Source of the DNA: Brevibacillus_H sp041920465
GTDB taxonomy: Bacteria; Bacillota; Bacilli; Brevibacillales; Brevibacillaceae
Direction of reading: 5' to 3'
DNA: 64,000 nt
Assembly (NCBI GenBank): GCA_041920465.1
Contig: JBHGXW010000020.1
Coordinates: 62,001 to 126,000, forward strand
The notes under the pieces were generated by a model that worked only from the letters and a program-made list of their open reading frames with translations, was not told the origin of the DNA and made no database searches. How positions within the stretch are numbered: the first letter of the stretch is position 1; the number at the start of each line of letters is the position of its first letter. Shown here piece by piece: positions 60,101 to 64,000 of this stretch. The translations under genes and the position numbers were made by a program.

Positions 60101-63100
60101 GTGCGCTCTACAACCAAACCGACAATCTCGTCGGACTGGACACCATGCCTGATTAACGTTCTCGCCACTTGATTCGCCTTTTCATTCAATTCCCTGTAAG
60201 AAAGACTGCCGTCTGAGCCGACAACTGCCGTGCGCTCGGGGAACAATTCTGCTTGTCTCTCGAAGATTTCGTAAATCGTTCTCTCTTTCTCATAAGGAGC
60301 TTCGGTTTGGTTAAATCCAACAACAACTTGCTGTTTTTCCGCATCTGTCAGCATGTTGATTTGATGAATCGGCTTCTCAACATCCAACATCACTTCCTCC
60401 AGAATGTTCAGAAAATGAACGGAGAGCCGCTCCATAGTCTCACGCTTAAACAGCTTGCTGCTGTATGTCAAATCAAATTTCATATTCCCATCCTGAGGAA
60501 TTGCCTGCAGCACCAGATCGAACTTGGAAGCATGGTGTTCGTACGGATACGGCACATACTTGAGGCCGTTAATCTCCAGTACAGGATTATCCATAATCTG
60601 TAGCACAAACATCACATCAAACAAGGGGTGACGGCTCAAATCACGGCTGATGTCAAGTTGATCCACCAGTTCTTCAAACGGATATTCCTGATTTTCATAG
60701 GCTGCAATGGCATGCTCCCGCACTTCGGAGAGCAGTTGGGCGAATGACTTGTCAGCGGCCGGGTAAGAACGGAATGCCAACGTGTTGACAAACATCCCGA
60801 TCAGATTCTCCACATCCGGATGGGTTCTGCCAGAGATTGGCGATCCTACGATGATGTCCTCTTGTCCGCTGTATTTTGCCAACAACACATTGAAAGCAGA
60901 CAGCAGCACCATGAACATGGTTGCTTCTGTTTCCGCGCAGAATCGATTCAGCTTGCCTGTCAGTTCGGCTCCGGCATAAAAGATCAGGCGGTCACCTTCA
61001 TAACTTTGCACGACAGGTCTGGCATAATCATACGGCAGATGCAATACAGGAAGTTCCCCCTGAAACCGATCCACCCAGAACTTTTCTTGTCTTTGCATTT
61101 CCTCGCTGGAAAAGCGGTCATTCTGCCAATTGGCAAAATCTCTGTATTGAATCGGCAGTTCCGGTAACGTTTGCTGTTCGTACAATTGAATAAGTTCTCT
61201 TAGCAATATCGCGATGGATGACCCGTCCGCTACGATGTGGTGGATGTCAATCATTAGCAAATGCTTGGCCGGGTTTACTTTCACCAGCCCGCCGCGCAGC
61301 AACGGTGCTTTTTGCAGGTCAAAGGGTCTGACAAACTGTTTCAGAACAGGATCAAGTTCATCCGCTGATGCAGCATAGGTTTCCAGCCTAAAGTCTGCAT
61401 GATCCGCCACCCTCTGAACCGTTCTTCCGTCGTTAAACGCAAACGAGGTCCTTAAGATTTCATGCCTATGGATCAATTGGGCGAATGCTCTCTCCATTCG
61501 GTCAGGATCCAATTCGCCTTCAATCATGATGCCAACCGGGATATTATAGGCAGTTGTTTCGGTTCCCAATTGGTTTAAGATGAACAAACGCTTTTGAGCC
61601 GAAGAAGCCAAATATTCATTGGATGTCTCTGTTACTCGTGGAATGGACCCATCGAAGGCATGTTTTCCTTCCTCGGAGATGAGAATGTTGTTGTCAATGT
61701 ATCGGGAGAATTCTTCGATGCAAGGGTACTTCAGCAGATCGGATGCCTCTACTTTTCGATTCATCAGCTTGTTGATAGCGTAGGCAATCTTCATCGCGAT
61801 AATCGAATCTCCGCCGAGCGCATAAAAATTCGCCCTAATATCCAGTTCATCAAACCCGAGAACATTGCCCCAAATCTGCCCAACCGCAATCTCCGTTTCG
61901 GTATACGGCTGGCCGCTTTTGCCCCGCAATTGAACAGATTTGTAAGTAGGTGTCTCTTCATTTTCAGATCCCAACACCAAAGAATGCACGCTTCCCTCTT
62001 GAGGGATGTCGAGCCAGTATCGTTTTCGTTCGAACGGATAGGTAGGGATATTGATCCTCCTTCGATTTTCTCCCTGATACAAGAGACTCCAATCTATGTC
62101 GGCTCCCTTTTCGTAGAGTTCACATAGTTGAAAGAGGATGCTTTCTTCTTGTTTACCGCTCGCCAGGAATTCTTCAATGAAACGGTTGGCTGCTTTTTTC
62201 CATTCCCGTTTTTCTTGCTCATGCACACTTCCTGCTGGTTGAAGATCAAAAGCGGAGTTGTGTGCCTGGACCAGTTTCTGCTCCAGTTCGTTTTTATGTC
62301 TAGCCGTAATCGAAATTCGGTACTCACAATGTCTTCGTCCTGTATTCGCGGTATAACAAACATCTGCCAAGGCATATTCTTGATTTTTCCGTGTAAAATC
62401 CACATATTTGCCAATCAGTTCACGCAGAGTTTCTCTATTTTTTGCCGAGAGGGTTAATACCTGCAGCCTCTCCTCAGCCTGCACTTCCTGCGGGATTACA
62501 GGAGCTTCTTCCAACACGACGTGACAGTTGGTTCCACTAAAGCCAAAGGAACTGACCCCTGCTCTTCTCGGAGTTTCTCCCTTCTCCCATTCCGTCAACG
62601 AATCGTTGAGATACACAGGAGAATTGGCAAAGTTGATATAGGGATTGGGAACATCAAAATGGAGGCTTGGCGGAAGCAAACCGTGCCGCATGGACAGAAT
62701 CACTTTTATTAAGGACGCAATCCCTGACGCGCCCACCGTATGGCCGATATTGGTCTTAACCGACCCGATCCCGCAAAATTGCTTTTTGTCCGTATATCGG
62801 GCAAATGCTTGGGTAATTCCTTTGATTTCGATTGGATCACCCAAAATGGTGCCGGTCCCATGTGTCTCAATGTAAGAGACCGTTTCTGGAGAAATCCCGG
62901 CTTCTTCCCATGCCTTGACGAGCAACTCTTCCTGGGCGGCAGGGTTGGGAGCCGTAATGCCGTTGGAGGTGCCATCGTTATTGATGGCACTTCCCTTGAT
63001 TACGGCATAAATGTTATCCCGATCCTTGATCGCTTGTTTCAAAGGTTTCAGCATGACGGAGGCAATTCCCTCGCCCCAGACTGTTCCCTCGGCATACTTG

Positions 63101-63897
63101 TCAAAAGCGCGGATGCTTACATTCTCCGACTCCAGTTCGTTCAGCATGCCGCCGATTTTGAGCGGAAACAAGAACAGATTGACTCCGCCCGCTATCGCCA
63201 TTTCGCACTCCTTGTTTTTCAATGCTTGGCAGGCCATGTGGACAGCCACAAGGCCGGACGAGCAAGCGGTATCCACTACCATGCTGGGGCCGCTAAGATT
63301 GAAAATATAGGAGGCGCGGCTTGCCAGAATCCCTGTCCATGAGCCTGTCATGGCAAGCAGGTCGGCATCCTTCATGATCCCTGCGTAGGAAGCTTTGTAT
63401 TTGTGGGTGTGGTCATTTCCTACATAAATCCCTGTATGAGTACCGTAGATCTTCTCTCCACCATATCCCGCGTCGTCAATTGCCTCATAGACGGTTTCCA
63501 GGAATAATCGTTGATAGGGCTCCATCAAAGTCGCTTCTCTTGGTGAAATTCGGAAAAAGGCGGCATCAAATTTATCAATTTCCTCCAAAAACCCCGCTTT
63601 CATATAGGGATCTTCGTCCGGTTCATGGAAAAGGCCAAAGAATGGCCCGATGTCTTTTCTCCTGTTGGCAGGAAACCTGCGAATATTGCAGCGGCCATTC
63701 TTTAGGTTATTCCAGTACGCTTCCGTGTTATCCGCTTCAGGAAAACGGCAGGACATCCCGATCACCGCAATGTCTTGGTTCGTCTTATCGTTCGTTTTGG
63801 ACAGTTCCTTTAAGATAAGAAGCGCCTTTTCCTTATCCATGTTTCCGTTTTTTACTTGTTCCAAGATATACCGATTGATCTCATATAGGTTTTCCAT
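57157..63897 (-). CDS. Hybrid PKS/NRPS protein: KS-carrier-C-A(Glu-like)-carrier-E(inactive-looking)
   Basis: A 2246-residue assembly-line protein. An N-terminal helical docking segment (about 1-35) precedes a ketosynthase (46-470; Cys212 in 'DTACSSG', His346, His386). A post-KS linker ends at 'PTYPFERKRYW', then a carrier (Ser698), a condensation domain (about 765-1190; 'HHIVADG'), an adenylation domain (about 1205-1700), a second carrier (Ser1749) and an epimerisation-type domain to the end. There is no acyltransferase or ketoreductase domain, as in trans-AT systems. Code residues read D-A-K-D-V-G-I-V-D-K, near the glutamate code of surfactin module 1. ATG at 63897 is used; GGGTG precedes it. 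No thioesterase is present. Confidence 0.9.
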   Translation of the reverse strand: MENLYEINRYILEQVKNGNMDKEKALLILKELSKTNDKTNQDIAVIGMSCRFPEADNTEAYWNNLKNGRCNIRRFPANRRKDIGPFFGLFHEPDEDPYMKAGFLEEIDKFDAAFFRISPREATLMEPYQRLFLETVYEAIDDAGYGGEKIYGTHTGIYVGNDHTHKYKASYAGIMKDADLLAMTGSWTGILASRASYIFNLSGPSMVVDTACSSGLVAVHMACQALKNKECEMAIAGGVNLFLFPLKIGGMLNELESENVSIRAFDKYAEGTVWGEGIASVMLKPLKQAIKDRDNIYAVIKGSAINNDGTSNGITAPNPAAQEELLVKAWEEAGISPETVSYIETHGTGTILGDPIEIKGITQAFARYTDKKQFCGIGSVKTNIGHTVGASGIASLIKVILSMRHGLLPPSLHFDVPNPYINFANSPVYLNDSLTEWEKGETPRRAGVSSFGFSGTNCHVVLEEAPVIPQEVQAEERLQVLTLSAKNRETLRELIGKYVDFTRKNQEYALADVCYTANTGRRHCEYRISITARHKNELEQKLVQAHNSAFDLQPAGSVHEQEKREWKKAANRFIEEFLASGKQEESILFQLCELYEKGADIDWSLLYQGENRRRINIPTYPFERKRYWLDIPQEGSVHSLVLGSENEETPTYKSVQLRGKSGQPYTETEIAVGQIWGNVLGFDELDIRANFYALGGDSIIAMKIAYAINKLMNRKVEASDLLKYPCIEEFSRYIDNNILISEEGKHAFDGSIPRVTETSNEYLASSAQKRLFILNQLGTETTAYNIPVGIMIEGELDPDRMERAFAQLIHRHEILRTSFAFNDGRTVQRVADHADFRLETYAASADELDPVLKQFVRPFDLQKAPLLRGGLVKVNPAKHLLMIDIHHIVADGSSIAILLRELIQLYEQQTLPELPIQYRDFANWQNDRFSSEEMQRQEKFWVDRFQGELPVLHLPYDYARPVVQSYEGDRLIFYAGAELTGKLNRFCAETEATMFMVLLSAFNVLLAKYSGQEDIIVGSPISGRTHPDVENLIGMFVNTLAFRSYPAADKSFAQLLSEVREHAIAAYENQEYPFEELVDQLDISRDLSRHPLFDVMFVLQIMDNPVLEINGLKYVPYPYEHHASKFDLVLQAIPQDGNMKFDLTYSSKLFKRETMERLSVHFLNILEEVMLDVEKPIHQINMLTDAEKQQVVVGFNQTEAPYEKERTIYEIFERQAELFPERTAVVGSDGSLSYRELNEKANQVARTLIRHGVQSDEIVGLVVERTTDMAVGIMGILKAGGAYLPIDPDYPEERIRYMLEDSGISIVLSGKGLERSIPFDGEVIGVDDEEIRESGSDNIGRTSGPENLAYIIYTSGSTGNPKGVMIEHHNVINLVEALHQRIYSMHRSNLNIALLAPYVFDASVKQIFASLLLGHVLHIVPSDARLDARLITQYYRHHSIDVSDGTPGFLHILSEQPDCGTIPVKHFVIGGEAISVSDIEKLYHCFENDKPFVTNIYGPTECTVDATAFLVTGDQIHSLSDIPIGSPLQNVSVYILDQHLKPVPVGVTGEIYIAGAGVGRGYLNRPELSAERFIQDVFQPNRRMYRTGDLGRWTEDGHVQFISRIDHQVKIRGFRVETGEIENKILLHEEVQDAVVIAKTDQRGSKYLCAYVVCQGEDVLPRLRSFLKKHLPDFMIPAFFLLIDKVPLTHNGKLDRQALPEPNEITSYAQEYIAPRTPLEETLCHVWKEVLGVEQVGIHHNFFVLGGDSIKAMQAAARAERFGLSLLVQDIFQYQTVAELSECVKVIQKNADNSLVTGEFGLVPLQSWLIESAKDTLQHRNLAFMIYRKEGFGEERVKQIFTKIVEHHDALRIILDKREDRFVQVNRGLEGELFEFRAIDLTDSVNYVEEAEREANRLQESMDLRNGPLLKLGLFKTKDGEHLLIVIHQFVIDHVSWRIILEDVATAYTQIMNKEEIRLQNKSDSFKKWVEHLHEYADSPVLLAEKPYWSAVEQTEVIPLPTDYDSECNRVKENAFIERDLTREETIRLLNGLKETGLTMDAILLSALGLALKQWFGLEKFAVNLGSHGRKLAGNPLDISRTVGRFTAIYPAVLDMSQAEGGVDRIQNPIQNLVQNMDQQLKQVPNQGIGYGILKYLTDSSRKTDMQFRLQPEISFNYMGRFDQDVMTEAFSLSPLTAGKTISGEEIRRYKLNVLAMIKRERLNIKMDYSKNQYDENTISGFMDCYLKSLRQVIEAIERRAMPLFG

Positions 63898-63913
63898 CTG
63901 CACCAATCACCCT

Positions 63914-64000
63914 TTATTTGGAAAGGCTCTCTAAAGCACTTTCAATTGAAATCTCTCCGCTTTCGAGGCTGTTGAGGATGTCTGTAAGCTGGTCTTCGGA
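63914..64000 (-). CDS. C-terminus of the preceding assembly-line protein (partial)
   Basis: The last 28 codons of a minus-strand gene that continues beyond 64000. The peptide is helical and acidic ('ILNSLESGEISIESALESL'), similar to docking segments at the ends of trans-AT PKS proteins. Its stop lies 16 bases upstream of the next start codon, so the genes are in one operon. Confidence 0.7.
   Translation of the reverse strand, partial: SEDQLTDILNSLESGEISIESALESLSK

Noticed and set aside
58306..62127. Plus-strand frames of 100-180 codons inside the PKS/NRPS gene
   Set aside because: Antisense shadows of a well-defined multidomain gene.

Overview
The window looks like chromosomal DNA from an endospore-forming member of the Bacillales. 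Supporting evidence is a SpoVAC-SpoVAD-SpoVAE operon with DUF1657 and DUF421 partners, an SspK-type small acid-soluble spore protein, YtpB-type tetraprenyl-beta-curcumene synthase, CvfB, YugN, YuzB, YfkJ-like phosphatase, a bacillithiol-transferase-like DinB protein, TnrA/GlnR boxes and strong Gram-positive ribosome binding sites. MotAB, a chemoreceptor, PilZ and GGDEF proteins point to motility and c-di-GMP signalling. The exact genus cannot be read from the sequence; an Alicyclobacillaceae-like lineage (Effusibacillus/Tumebacillus type) is a guess.

Layout. 0-12.5 kb: end of an EamA transporter, AlkA, a proline dehydrogenase gene with a near-perfect sigma-54 promoter and a divergent sigma-54 activator, a PilZ protein, a sesquarterpene synthase, a TAXI-type TRAP transporter operon with a DUF1850 gene, CvfB, UppP and a YusF-like Toprim protein. 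12.7-16 kb: spoVA operon of the 'second' type. 16-23 kb: MFS exporter; amtB with two TnrA/GlnR-type sites, overlapped by a DUF294 nucleotidyltransferase gene and followed by a DnaQ-like exonuclease; a PAS-GAF-PAS-PAS-GGDEF protein. 23-31 kb: TetR regulator, a secreted protein made of exact 24-residue repeats with TetR-type palindromes at its promoter, NAD kinase, L,D-transpeptidase, the pgi operon, several small sporulation-type genes and an M50 protease. 31-46 kb: housekeeping and envelope genes (LMW-PTP, motAB, LutR-like GntR regulator, a NamZ/NodB fusion enzyme, chemoreceptor, WG-repeat protein, ansR-ansA, coaA, YbaK). 46.7-50 kb: a Wolinella-type dihaem fumarate reductase/succinate dehydrogenase operon.

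50-64 kb is the accessory part. It holds a surface-glycan-like set (FG-GAP protein, nucleotide-sugar epimerase, WbqC, glycosyltransferase, DUF4855, PIG-L deacetylase), a short region of gene remnants, then the downstream end of a hybrid polyketide/non-ribosomal peptide cluster: an O-methyltransferase, a 2246-residue KS-carrier-C-A-carrier-E protein with no acyltransferase domain, and the last 28 codons of the preceding assembly-line protein. The adenylation-domain code reads as glutamate-like, and the terminal epimerisation-type domain lacks both expected catalytic residues. The rest of the cluster lies beyond position 64000.

No tRNA, rRNA, CRISPR array, insertion sequence or phage gene was recognised.
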